A stretch of DNA of 64,000 bases from Sclerodactyla briareus. Its lineage: Eukaryota; Echinodermata; Holothuroidea; Dendrochirotida; Sclerodactylidae. Location: assembly GCA_026419785.1 (NCBI GenBank), contig JAODTK010005043.1, positions 1 to 64,000 of the forward strand. The letters are read 5' to 3'. Positions within the stretch are counted from its first letter, which is position 1; each line of letters starts with the position of its first letter. The notes under the pieces were generated by a model. The model did no database searches and was not told the origin of the DNA. It saw only the letters and a program-made list of their open reading frames with translations. Positions 23,195 through 32,845 of the stretch are shown here, one piece after another. The position numbers were made by a program, and so were the translations under genes.

Positions 23195-23830
23195 CCAAGA
23201 TTTGGCTATAAGCTACAGGGCTCCCTTCTGCAAGGACTAAGAGCCACTTCTCTACTTGGGTGTACCCTGACTAGTATCTTCTGCACAAGATCATGTAACC
23301 AAATCGCCCCCACCCACTGCCACGGAGAATCACACTCTTGCTTTTGTTATGAGGAAAATCTCCATCATGCCCAAAAGGCGTCAAGAGGAGTCCGCCTAAA
23401 GACCTTAGTTGCGACCCGACTGAATATCGACGGAGTGTGTGGGACCCTCATATGCTAACTTGATTTAATACCTTGAATCTGTCAACGTAGGTGCCTAGAT
23501 TCTGTTGAGCGACTTCAATCTAGTCTCCCGGGGCCAGTTGCCAATATGATGAAGGAGTTGGTGATGGCAGCCTCTTGCCAACCAGGCGTCGTGTTGGAGG
23601 GCTCACTATTTTTATAAGGCAATCAATTGGTCACCTTTCGATTCCCATAAGTGCCATCACGTCAACCGGTTAATCGCCCTCTCGGCACACCAACACTAGA
23701 GATAGTTCAACACTAGCAGCAAGAAGCCTGCCCCCTATATAAGAGTTTTCCTTCTTCCGAGAAACGTTCAGAGATTGGAACAGTCTACTGAAGCTTAGTG
23801 CACATCAACGATAGAGACGTTCCAGCAGTC
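23195..23830 (+). pseudogene. Decayed non-LTR retrotransposon reverse transcriptase C-terminus
   Basis: Conserved pieces of the C-terminal part of Jockey/CR1-type non-LTR polyproteins appear in the correct order but in shifting plus-strand frames. They are: LGV/CTLTS at about 23255-23275; an NLHH..K segment near 23350-23372; YRRSVWDPH at about 23425-23451; a V-x-R-L-Q-like segment near 23506; WQPL...YFYKAIN at about 23564-23630; and FFRETFRDWNSL at about 23745-23790. The family typically shows LGVTL, LGFLRRNL, EYAxxVWDPH, LVQRRAAR, LGWxxLxxRR...FYK and SFFPRTIRDWNSL in this order. At least four frame changes and a stop make it non-functional. The palm-domain catalytic motif lies outside the fragment. 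It sits wholly between the inverted arrays. Confidence 0.72.
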
Positions 23831-23914
23831 AGAGGTAGGAATTGCCTTGTAATTGTTGCATGGTCAGGTCGGTGATCTGTGTCAAATATTGGTGGGGGGA
23901 CACATATGAGGCTG

Positions 23915-24845
23915 GCACCCATCTGAGCGGGGGGCCACCATTGGGTGGCGGGGGGCGTACAAGCGAATTTTTAGTTTTACAGAGCCCCCAGGGGGGGGAT
24001 TGCAGGAAGGAACGCACTTCCGGGCCATATGGCAGTAAGTAGTAACATCCCTAAAATGGCAAAAATTTTTCCCAAGAATCCATGACTTTTATGACATGTT
24101 CGAAAGAACTGACCGATGTTCATTCGCGTACAAATTCGGGCCATGCACTATCAGTTGTGGACGCGTAGTGTACGAGGAAAATGTTCGTTTCCAGAACTCC
24201 CAGATTCAGAAAAAGGCCATTCCCGATTCGTCTGGAAGTAAGCAACGTCCTAAAAACAACTGGCAATAATCTTCGAAATTTAATATCAAGGACTTCTTGA
24301 AGGACCTGTTCGGAAGTTTATTCCTTTCAATTCGGGCCACCATCACTTGACACGTAGCGTACAAGGAAAATTCTCGTTTTAATTACCCCCCAGATTGCAG
24401 GAGGGAAACGGCACTTCCTGGGCAGTATGGCAATTAGGCAACGTCCCAAAAATTGACAATGAAATGCCAATGTAATTATCTCAAGAGAAACGCTATAGAA
24501 GGACTGATTCTAAGTTCATTTCATACAAATTCGCGCACCATCAGTGGACGCGTAGAGTACAAGGAAATGTTGAGCCTTACGAACCCCAGACAGATTGCGG
24601 CAAATGGGACTTCCCGGGTTTATGACAGTAGCAACCATCCCTGAAATTGACAATAAATTCCCGAACGAAATTTATATCTAAGAAAGAAACGCTTGTGAAG
24701 GACACTGATTTGATGTTATCATACAATTCGCGCCACCATCGATGGACGCGTAGAGTACAAGGAAATTTGAGCCTTTAAGAACCCCCAGACTGCGAAAAAG
24801 GGACTCCGGGTCTTTATGACAGTTTAGCAACATGCCATGCAAAAG
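23915..24845 (+). repeat. Right array of ~197 bp tandem units
   Basis: The GTACAAGGAAA-type box recurs at about 23958, 24169, 24357, 24556 and 24753 (spacings about 211, 188, 199 and 197). Each is followed by CCCCCAGATTGC, GGGACTTCCGGG, TATGGCAGTAnGCAACATCC, AAATTGACAATAAA and CGCGCCACCATC. Units are mutually diverged with many indels. Confidence 0.82.
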
Positions 24846-25054
24846 CCATGGATGGCAGTCTGAACCAAAAAGGATCAGAAGTAGACTAACTCTAGTATTG
24901 GTTGTGGCAGTGTGGAAAACGGCAGTTGATGTCCAGCATTGTTGTAGGGGGAGGGGTTGCAACATGAACCACGTCCCAAGCCAAATTCTCCTTGTGGGCC
25001 TACCCATATGTTCACCCCACTTGAAGAAGGCACGTAGGGAGAAAGTCATATTGA

Positions 25055-25953
25055 CTAGAAATGTGTAGGCGGGTAAACCGCCACGTGTATTTCCCCAATT
25101 TGGCAATCATTGGGAAGAGGTATCTAACAACCCCATAAAGACCCCATTTGGTCAGAGAAACCAAGAGAAACTTCATCCCGAAGGGTGTTATAATCCATGG
25201 GTGTTGATAGGCACATGAAATATGCGATATTATTTGACAATGTGGCTTTGAAAGGACTTTTCACTTGTGAGGAAAAATGTACCCCCCATCCACCAAGTTC
25301 GTTTCGAATCTAAAAAGGTTGGAAAAAATCGCATAAAGTTTGCAAGTTTGAATCCGATGACCCTTGAACTGACCTCCAACTTTTTCGGATTTAAACTATA
25401 GTTCGTTCCCAACCAAGTTTTCGAAGTAAAATGACAAGTTTGAAAATCGCATCAATTTCACAAATTTTGACCTTGATGACCTTGAAATGGACCTCCACAT
25501 TTTCGGGATCAAATATAGTCCCTATACCACCAGTTCGTTCAAATCGATAACTTGAATTATGCGAAAATTATGCAAATAGCGGCCCCCAGCAGTTGCCAGC
25601 GATCTGCCCACTTCCGAACTCAATCCGAGATTTCACTAGGCGGACAATGTACAGTTTCCGATCATCGGATTTAAGCGGTTTTGAAGAGTTATTGCGTAAC
25701 GGGAAAATCTGCCAATCGTGGAAAGTATGCAAATGAGGGATCCGTCATTGTGGCGACGCCCAATTCGAAACTCATCCGAGCATTTCACTAAGGGCTGATA
25801 TGTGTGCCAAGTTTCCGGCTCAAATGGACCAAGTGTTTTGGAACGTTATTGCGCTAACAAGAACGCGGCGGCGGACGCGGACGCGGACGCGGCGGCCGGC
25901 GGCGGCGGAGACGGCGCAGCCAAAACCATAATGTTTCACACACGAAGTGGGGA
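25055..25953 (-). mobile_element. Helitron-like non-autonomous element, copy H6, full length
   Basis: On the minus strand it starts TCCCCACTTCGTGTG after ATTAGA, then ACATTATGGTTTTGGC and a CCGCCGCCG-rich block. It seems to contain the 'ACTTGGCACACATATC...GTTATTGCGCAAT' module twice (about 25600-25700 and 25720-25860), then ~120 bp sub-repeats. It ends GGCGGTTTACCCGCC, TACACATTT, CTAG, T. Both ends are preserved, and internal duplication makes it longer than H5. Confidence 0.8.
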
Positions 25954-26149
25954 TCTAATGAGAGAAGTCTATTGTACTACTGTCTTATACATGTAACGGA
26001 AAGCATAGAGATAGAATGCCAGGCGCGGCAGCGCGAAAATTTTTTGCATTGCGGCCTTCTCAAAATGAAATGTAGGCAACTCTTATAAGAAATATGATTA
26101 GACCATGAGTGTTATGGCTGAGTACGGTACATATGATTAAAGGATTTTT
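25954..26149. other. Short spacer
   Basis: Unremarkable sequence between the H6 copy and a G/C hairpin; contains GCGCGGCAGCGCGAAAATTTTT, which echoes the palindromic core of repeat family C. Confidence 0.4.
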
Positions 26150-26215
26150 TCACCAGTCGAAAAATATTGGGGGGGACATTGGATATATGTCCCCCCCCCC
26201 CCCCACGTGATCGCC
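26150..26215. repeat. GGGGGACAT...ATGTCCCCC hairpin repeat, copy 1
   Basis: A G run, GACATTGGATATATGTC and a 14-base C run (26191-26204) form a stem with a short AT loop. A second copy at 44005-44110 shares GGGGGACATTTGATATATGT and CCCCCC. The pair marks a dispersed short inverted repeat. Confidence 0.7.
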
Positions 26216-26467
26216 GCCCCATGTCATGGTGACTTAAGGAAAACAAATGATCGCTTGCAACCAGGCGAGACATGGAGAGTCCGCCGTGTCAAGTCTGTGA
26301 ACATCTTGGAAAGCTTAGTTCGCGCCAGTCTGTGATGATCCTTGAGGGTGCATGCGTGTACTTAATCTTACCGCGCCGTGGGGCGTTAAACATTACGATT
26401 CGGGGATTTCCATTAAAATACGCCAAACAGTAAAATACTGTTGGTAATGATGACTTCTACATAGAAA

Positions 26468-27132
26468 CTAGACATCGCCTGGCGGGTAAACCGCCAAAAT
26501 TATATCCCCCTTTCCGCTCAATCAGAGGTGACATTGTTCGCCATTGTTTTCCTATCAGAAGGAATTCTGACCCAGGAAAGTGTGTGAGTGGGGGGGGGGG
26601 GGGGTTGATTTGCACAAGCTCATGCCTACACATATACAAATGTCAAATCTGCAGTAAATCCTTTTCGCAAAAATTCAAATGGCTGCCTGGTGAGGTCGTA
26701 TGATGGGGCGGAAAAAAAGGTGGGTCTCCAACGATCGCCATGCTTCAAACGCGCAACTCGGGCGATTAAACTTAGTATTGCCGAAATTCCAAAATGGCCG
26801 CCGTCATAGCTGTTCGGCTCCGCCACTTTTTCGACCCTTCAATATTTTCATTAGCGATCCGTGTGCAAAGTTCATATGGATCCGCACAGGCACTATAGTT
26901 ATTGTACAAACACTATCAATTCAGTTCGTTGAAAATTCAGGTGGCCGCCGCCAGAATGGTCCCGCGACGCCGCCATTCGAACTCATCGAGTTGGAAGGGG
27001 CGAACATGTGGTGCCAGAGTTTCTTCTTGTCAATTCGACATTGTGTTAGAGAGTTTGTGTTAACATGAAAATTTTCCGCGGACCGGCGGCTGCGGCGACG
27101 ACGCTGCCAAACCATAATATCCAGAAGTGGGA
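26468..27132 (-). mobile_element. Helitron-like element, copy H7, variant interior
   Basis: Minus strand: TCCCACTTCTGG after TTTATA, then ATATTATGGTTTGG and a GCCGCAGCCGCCGG block. It ends GGCGGTTTACCCGCC, AGGCGATGT, CTAG, T. The ends are family-typical, but the interior differs from H5/H6 and matches H2 (GGCGATCG..GGAGACCC, CGCCGCCATTCGAACTC-like modules). This looks like a second subfamily with its own interior between the same termini. Confidence 0.72.
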
Positions 27133-27439
27133 TATAAATGATCAATGCACTGCATATCATAGAGAATCTTTTTGCACTTGGGCTAGTAGTTTGGCTATCT
27201 AGTAGAAATGCACTCAAATTAATTGTATATATGCCCACGGATTTGTGAATGTAGGCCACTGATATTCCAGCAAGCCCGTGTGTTTGCGAGGATATGCTGT
27301 ATTCCCCCCCCCCCCCCCCCATTTTCATGAGGGGGTACCCCCATCCCCCAGGATCGGCGCCGCCCCTAGCCTTGCCCCTGATGCCACCATATAAGGTTGT
27401 TGCTTCCCACTCGGTTCCATTATGATTTTCTTTTTGCGA
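27133..27439. other. Spacer with 17-base C run
   Basis: No gene. C17 at 27304-27320, followed by GGGGGTACCCCCATCCCCC, a small inverted repeat. Confidence 0.4.
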
Positions 27440-27495
27440 ACGCAGTTAGAACGCTTGTATTAAGCGCTATATACAAATTCTTATTATTATTATAA
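27440..27495 (+). repeat. Possible SINE/LINE 3' tail
   Basis: GTATTAAGCGCTATATACAA followed by ATTC(TTA)n resembles the conserved AAGCGCTATAnAAAT...(TTA)n tail of tRNA-derived SINEs and their partner LINEs in many aquatic animals. No tRNA-like head was found upstream, so only the tail is suggested. Confidence 0.4.
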
Positions 27496-30400
27496 TCGTT
27501 AGGATGTGCCTCATGCTACTGCGAAAACGGGTCGAGGTCATTATAGGATACCTTATAGCAATTAACACAATGCATGACAGTACATAGAAACTGTACGCGA
27601 CTCGACTACGCGCGTGTATTCATCACTTCCTCTGCTGTTCGACGATTACGCAATATTCACTTAATTTATAATTACTACAGTGACCACTGTAATGTACTGA
27701 CTGACTATACTGTGCGTGCACATGAACTCTACTTCTGCTCAGGTGGGTACGGGTACGGCCTATATTTTCCTGACACGGGCTAAATCCTGAATGAGACGTT
27801 CAATCTGCTGCCGCTGAATTTAAAATCTATATTTGTTTTTCCCTGAGATAGCCTATAAGTAACCACAGAAATAAAATGTTCAAAGATCGGGAACTGAGTG
27901 TCGTGAACAGAAGGTGAACCCAACATTTCATATCTGTTTTTAACCAGTGAATGAAATGCAATTCGAATATGCATATCTTTAAGCGAACTTTGAGTACAAT
28001 TCCCACACTACAGCTTAGGCTTATTAAAATAGTAAGCTTGAACTTGATGTTATGTCCGGAAAGCACAAGCATTCCCAGCGTTTTTCCTGTTAGTTTACTA
28101 ACGTTTATCCTTGGCCGTCAATAGGAAACGAGATACAAATAAAAATATGTAGCGAAACTAACGAATATGCATCGGGTTTTAGACCATTGATCTATAATTA
28201 ACTGGAGTGGGGAGAAAGGCCATTGACTATAGACAAGACCCATATTGGCCTACCGTAGTCCTACTCAATGACCATGCAACCTATGGCCTGGAGAGAAAGG
28301 CAATATGTTAGTTAATTTTTTTTCAGATTGCTGTCCTAACCATTCCACTGAAATGTGAGAAAGTGCTGTAGTGATTAATGCCCTATAGGCAACATGCGGA
28401 ACTTACAACATGCTTAAGCCTAGGGGCACTTTTGTATCAGTCAATGAGCAAGCCAAAAATCACAATATTTCACTCATTTGTGGGTTAAATCCGCCATTAA
28501 ATTCCATGAATCATAACTCGACCCCAAAAAACTGATATAATTGGCTTGATTTGAGTTGGAAAAATCGGATTTCATCAGAAATTTTCAATCAGAATTTCGC
28601 AATTTATGCGGAGTAGAATAACAAGAAAAAAATATCAAGATTTGGTGGCGATACACCCTCTAAGAATTGATATTTTGATTTTTTTTACTTGCTCCATTGA
28701 CTGCTAACATAAACTGCCGCCTATGAGAATGAGTTTTGTCGTTGCTTAATTTCCTATGACAAGCTACGTGCCAGATCCAAGGTTACATTATCATCCGTCG
28801 TTTACTATTACATTCTTTCCTTGAGCAAATACCACCTCAATCATAGGGATAGTAACCGTCACGTAAATCTACGTACATATCCTACTTGATTAAAGTACAC
28901 AGTGCATTTCACGCATTTAATATTTATAATATCATTTACTCCAAGTATGCCATGAAAATCTGTCTAGTGATACCACATCTATACAGTGTCCGCTCTCTTT
29001 TTTGCTCTATAATCTCATATGCAACACAACTATTACATAATTCCATAATCGTAGTGAGTAATACAACACACTAATTAAACAGAAATTTCACCAATGACAT
29101 ATTAACAACGACATAAATTCTCTCATTTCTTTGAGTTCATTTACCTTAATCGTATTTGTTAATGATTAACACATACAACTTGGCAATCATCAAAGAAGTT
29201 TGATTATGCTGAAAACGTCATATTCCTGGGGTCATTTTTATTCGCCGCAAATTTATATGAGTACTCGCTCCTGCATAACATATTGTAAGATTGCGTAGTT
29301 TCTCGCCTTTCCCTGGAGAAACCAAAGCAAACAGTTCTCATATTCTCAACTTACATCTGGATTGCACAGTGTCAATTGCATATTATACTCTTACAATCCG
29401 TGCTACATCTCTGCCCTGCCAGAACAAATATGGGCACCGATTTGACTGACTCGCTACAAATACAAATCGGATCGTCTAACACACTTACAGTAGCTATCTT
29501 ATCTAGAATTTTTTTGTGCAATGACCTATGTAACTGAAGTTATTTGAAAGTATCAAATTTTAACGTCTCTAACACTAAGACAAGTCTAAAAATGTTCACC
29601 TCATCGAATCTTCGTCCGCCGAAATTGTTGTTCTTTTAGAACAACAACGTGGTTTTTAAATTACATGAATTTTTTAAAGTGATCGTAAACATAGTTACAG
29701 ACATTTGTTTTGCTCACCATTGCGCAAGCATCTTTGTTGATGGAATGGATTTATGGACATCTCAGGTAAAACCCTGGATGGCCTCCATGCCTGAGGAATG
29801 GTGTGAATATCCCTTTCAATCCTTGTGACTGGTAAACGCTGACAGGGAATTTACGGAAAACTTCGTATCTTTATTTAATCATCTTTGGTCTGAGCTTCCA
29901 GTGATCCCTTTGTCCCCCATCATGGTCATAGTGTAAGTTTTTTGTCTCGGTTTTTGTCTCACCTAATGAATTCAGGATACTCATCAGCGGTCACTATGCG
30001 TGTGTATGTGTATCAGTGTATGTTTGTGTGTGCGTGTGTGAATTTAAGTGTGTCCTCATGTGAACAAACTTGCCGGAAAAGGACTTTCATTTGTTCCCTG
30101 ACAAGTCAGTTCATATTTGGAGTCACCGAGGATCAAAATTGATACCCTCCCGGCTTTACAAAACCTTGTCAGAATTGGATAATACTGGTGAAATTGGGGT
30201 CATTTGTTCTCCCCGTCTCCACAAAAGTAGTAGAGGAGGAAGTGGAGGGCAGAGAATGGGAAGGATAATATTTGAAAAAAATCCAAGTGGCAACCGATTT
30301 AGAAAAGAATTTCAACAATTAAACGACAAATACTATAGGGGTACTTACAATTTCTGGTTTGGCCTTAGTAGCCACAGCCTGTCAGCTATGGCAGGATTAA

Positions 30401-31080
30401 CGAACCATTCTGTGTCTGTTATTTAAATATACTATGTAGCGTTATCACGTGTCAAATCAAGTGAGGTAATTTGGATCAGACTGGATGACACAGCTTTCTC
30501 AAATAGCCACATATGACTGTCAATGGCGGGGGAACACAGGGCCTGTTGTTGCCCCTCCTTTCCTGCATCCACCCGTTTGTGGCTTACTTTATCAGAGTCT
30601 CAACAACTAGCACTCCCTGTACAAAATAGAGCATACAACTTTCTGTCTGGCATGAATAGCAACTCCCTAAAAGCTTTGCCTATCTCAAGTATGAGCCTGT
30701 CTACCATTCAAGATCGAAAAACATGACTGTTTAAGTAGAGCTTTGCAATGTGCTATCAGAAAGTTTTTCCGGCCAAGTTTTCCCAAATTTGCCCGCTCCT
30801 CTTAGATCTTTCTCCAGTACAACTCTTATGCTCGTCCCCCCTCCCTCCATTGGAAAAATCCTGGATACCTTTAGGTCTACAAGTATATATGCACTCCACC
30901 ATGGACATTTAAGGAGTGGGGAATTGTGGCAGGAGCTCCTGGCCTCCTTCCTTCCTCTGCATAACTGTGCCGAAATAGTCCCCCATAATCTCCGCATAAT
31001 TTGGTGACTCCCTCTCTTCTGTCTACTAGCTAAATTTCTGCAGCAGTTCCCTTTAAGAATCATTCAAAAACAATTACGTA
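27496..31080. other. Long AT-rich stretch without recognised gene
   Basis: Nothing supported over ~3.6 kb. Possible details are a 10-bp-stem hairpin at 29625-29647 (TTGTTGTTCT/AGAACAACAA) and a strong acceptor-like TTAATTTTTTTTCAG at about 28327 followed by 14 codons and a stop (IAVLTIPLKCEKVL). Frames at 30070-30426 (plus) and 30731-31063 (minus) are ~110 codons each, with no motif or clean splice sites. It could be intronic. Confidence 0.4.
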
Positions 31081-32210
31081 CTAGACATCTGTAGGCGTTA
31101 AACCGCCCACGTGTATATCCCCGCTTTTGAGCAACATTAGAATTTCCCAGCCCCTTGAACGGTGGACATGTGAACTGGCCGATCGGCCATCAAGCCGCTT
31201 CTCCCCTAGGGAGCATCTCCTTGGACCAGTTGGTATTTGACCTTGCAAGGTGGTTCATTGTCTGGGAACGGATTTTTGAACGTGAAACTCGAAACATCGA
31301 CGGTGGAGAGGCTAATACTGATAAATTGAAATTGTCTGGAGTAAATAGTATGGGATCATATATTTTTCTCAGAAAAATACACAGGAAACGTAAAATATAC
31401 GAGCATCAGCCGGACAACGAAAATATTTCAACGATCCTGTTAAACTTTGAACGGATTCATATAAACGTGAGTCTGTCGTTTTCAGTCGAAATTGAATCGA
31501 TTTTGATCATTGAAACGTTTTATTTCATTCAGTCTACTATTTTTCAGCGATGCCGAATTCGAAATTGAAATGAGAGAATGCGAAAATTCAATCACTCATT
31601 CAATTTTGATAGAATAACTTCCCAGTCCTCAATAGAAACCACAAGAATGTTGCACCTGTCGTCAAGGAGGGTCATTAGCTATGTCACTCGGTTCGAGGAG
31701 CTAGTTCTGTAATGAATAATCCGGAAGTAAGTATCCAACACCCCATGAAGACTTCATTTTGGTCAGAAAGCAAGATAGCCTCCATCCACAAGTTTTGTTG
31801 TAATCATGGAAGGTACCAGAAAGTGCATAAATTGCAAATTTCAAATTTCAAATCTGACAAAGTTTGGAAAATTGCATAAATCATGCAAATTTGACTCTCG
31901 ATGACCTTGAAATGACCTCCACATTTTTTTGGGACCAACTATATTCCCTACCCACCAAGTTTCGTTCAAATCCGACTACTTGAAAATTTCGCGTAAATTA
32001 TGCAAACTAGCACCCCCCAGCATTGGCAGTGATGCACACTTCTGAGCCCATCCAAGATTTCACTGTGGCGGCCATGTGTACCAGTTTCAGATAATTTGGA
32101 TAAAGCGTTAAAGAGTTATTGTGTTAACGGCGGTAGCGGCGGAGCCTCGGGCGGCTACACACCCAAAACCATAATATCCCCGGACACTCCCAGTGTGGGG
32201 GGGGGGGGGA
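31081..32210 (-). mobile_element. Helitron-like element, copy H8, interrupted by a TIR element
   Basis: Minus strand: TCCCCCCCCC-ACACTGGGAGTG after ATCATA, then ATTATGGTTTTGGGTG and a GCCGCTACCGCC block. Sub-repeats (ATTTTTTTGGGACCAACTAT on the plus strand) follow, then a ~580 bp foreign segment (31135-31714), then GCTCAAAAGCGGGGATATAC, GGCGGTTTAACGCC, TACAGATGT, CTAG (31081-31084) and T. Removing the insertion leaves a normal-length copy. The G run at 32197-32209 has expanded the usual four Gs. Confidence 0.8.
31135..31714 (+). mobile_element. Non-autonomous TIR element, copy T2, nested in H8
   Basis: Left end CATTAGAATTTCCCAGCCCC-TTGAACGG; reverse-complemented right end CATTACAGAACTAGCTCC-TCGAACCG. 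The body aligns with 6269-6890 (GGCCGATCGGCC near the left end, TTGAAACGTTTATTTC-like sequence in the middle, GAGAATGCG and AATTCAATA to the right). It interrupts the 3' part of a Helitron-like copy, so it is younger than that insertion. A 137-codon open frame at 31155-31568 lies inside it but is absent from copy T1, so it is not considered a gene. Confidence 0.78.
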
Positions 32211-32427
32211 TATGATTACCTGTAGACCTCCCAAGTCATCCTTCATGGGCTGCAATTGTTTTTTATTGAGGTTGAGATGATGCCATTTGATCTAGGACAT
32301 TAAACCCACCATTCAAATTGCTGCTAAGATCTTGTAAGTTTTCCATATTATCGCCTCAATTTGCCAATAGGGACATCTGATTGAGTTAACTGACCTTGTT
32401 ATCTCTCCTTCTCTCCACCTAAATTAG
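32211..32427. other. Short spacer upstream of exon candidate
   Basis: Ordinary sequence ending in a pyrimidine-rich tract (TTATCTCTCCTTCTCTCCACC) that would serve as the acceptor of the exon candidate at 32428. Confidence 0.4.
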
Positions 32428-32845
32428 ATTACTGTGGAGGTGAAAAGTTGCTCATTTCTGTTGCCAAAGTATGGGTTCCTCAGAGGTGAGCTGGACCACC
32501 TGGAGGTGCCGAGATCCACTTTCAGCCTGGTAGTGGCGAACCAGCCAATCACAGCGAGAGCAATGGCCACTGCCTGCCTGCCAAGGCCTCTCCATATAGA
32601 CAGCAGAATGGCCCAGAGGCTCTCATTGGAAGAGCTGTCTGACACAGGACACACATACTCGCCGAGAGCTGGGCACAAGTACCTGGCGCTTCCCCATAGC
32701 AGGACCAACGGTTACACCTCCAGGAAGAATCGGGCCTCTCAGATCTGGCCTGTGCGCCCCCGGTGCAGAATGGAGGGGCCAGTCACGAGAAGGAGAAAGA
32801 GGCAGAGCTTGACCAAATCGATGTTGTTAAGGCTCCCAAAGACAA
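32428..32845 (+). CDS. Candidate GC-rich exon, unknown protein
   Basis: A strong polypyrimidine tract and AAATTAG acceptor precede a 418 bp block clearly richer in G+C than its surroundings. The block ends at GACAA|GTGAGT, a consensus donor. One frame is open throughout (ITVEVKSCSFLLPKYGFLRG... to ...TKSMLLRLPKTS). A second frame gives a protein-like end rich in charged residues (SHEKEKEAELDQIDVVKAPK) but has stops upstream. Which frame is real is undecided; an indel could have broken the second. A minus-strand frame of 94 codons overlaps. No domain recognised. Composition and flanking signals favour a real exon more than its sequence does. Confidence 0.35.

Larger units (their letters stand above)
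22440..24845. mobile_element. Composite foldback-like element: inverted tandem arrays around a core
   Basis: A left array of about three ~197 bp units (22440-23030) and a right array of about four to five units (23915-24845) are the same monomer in opposite orientation. They flank an ~885 bp core that carries non-LTR reverse transcriptase remains. Long inverted repeats built from tandem units are the architecture of foldback transposons (FB and Galileo types). I saw no transposase in the core and no target-site duplication. It could instead be a satellite array that suffered an inversion and a LINE insertion. Confidence 0.55.

Noticed and set aside
30070-30426. 118-codon plus-strand frame as an exon
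   Set aside because: Composition is protein-like, but there is no convincing acceptor or donor and no recognised domain.
31155-31568. 137-codon open frame as a transposase fragment
   Set aside because: It lies in the nested TIR element but is not open in the sister copy at 6269-6890 and has no DDE-type pattern.
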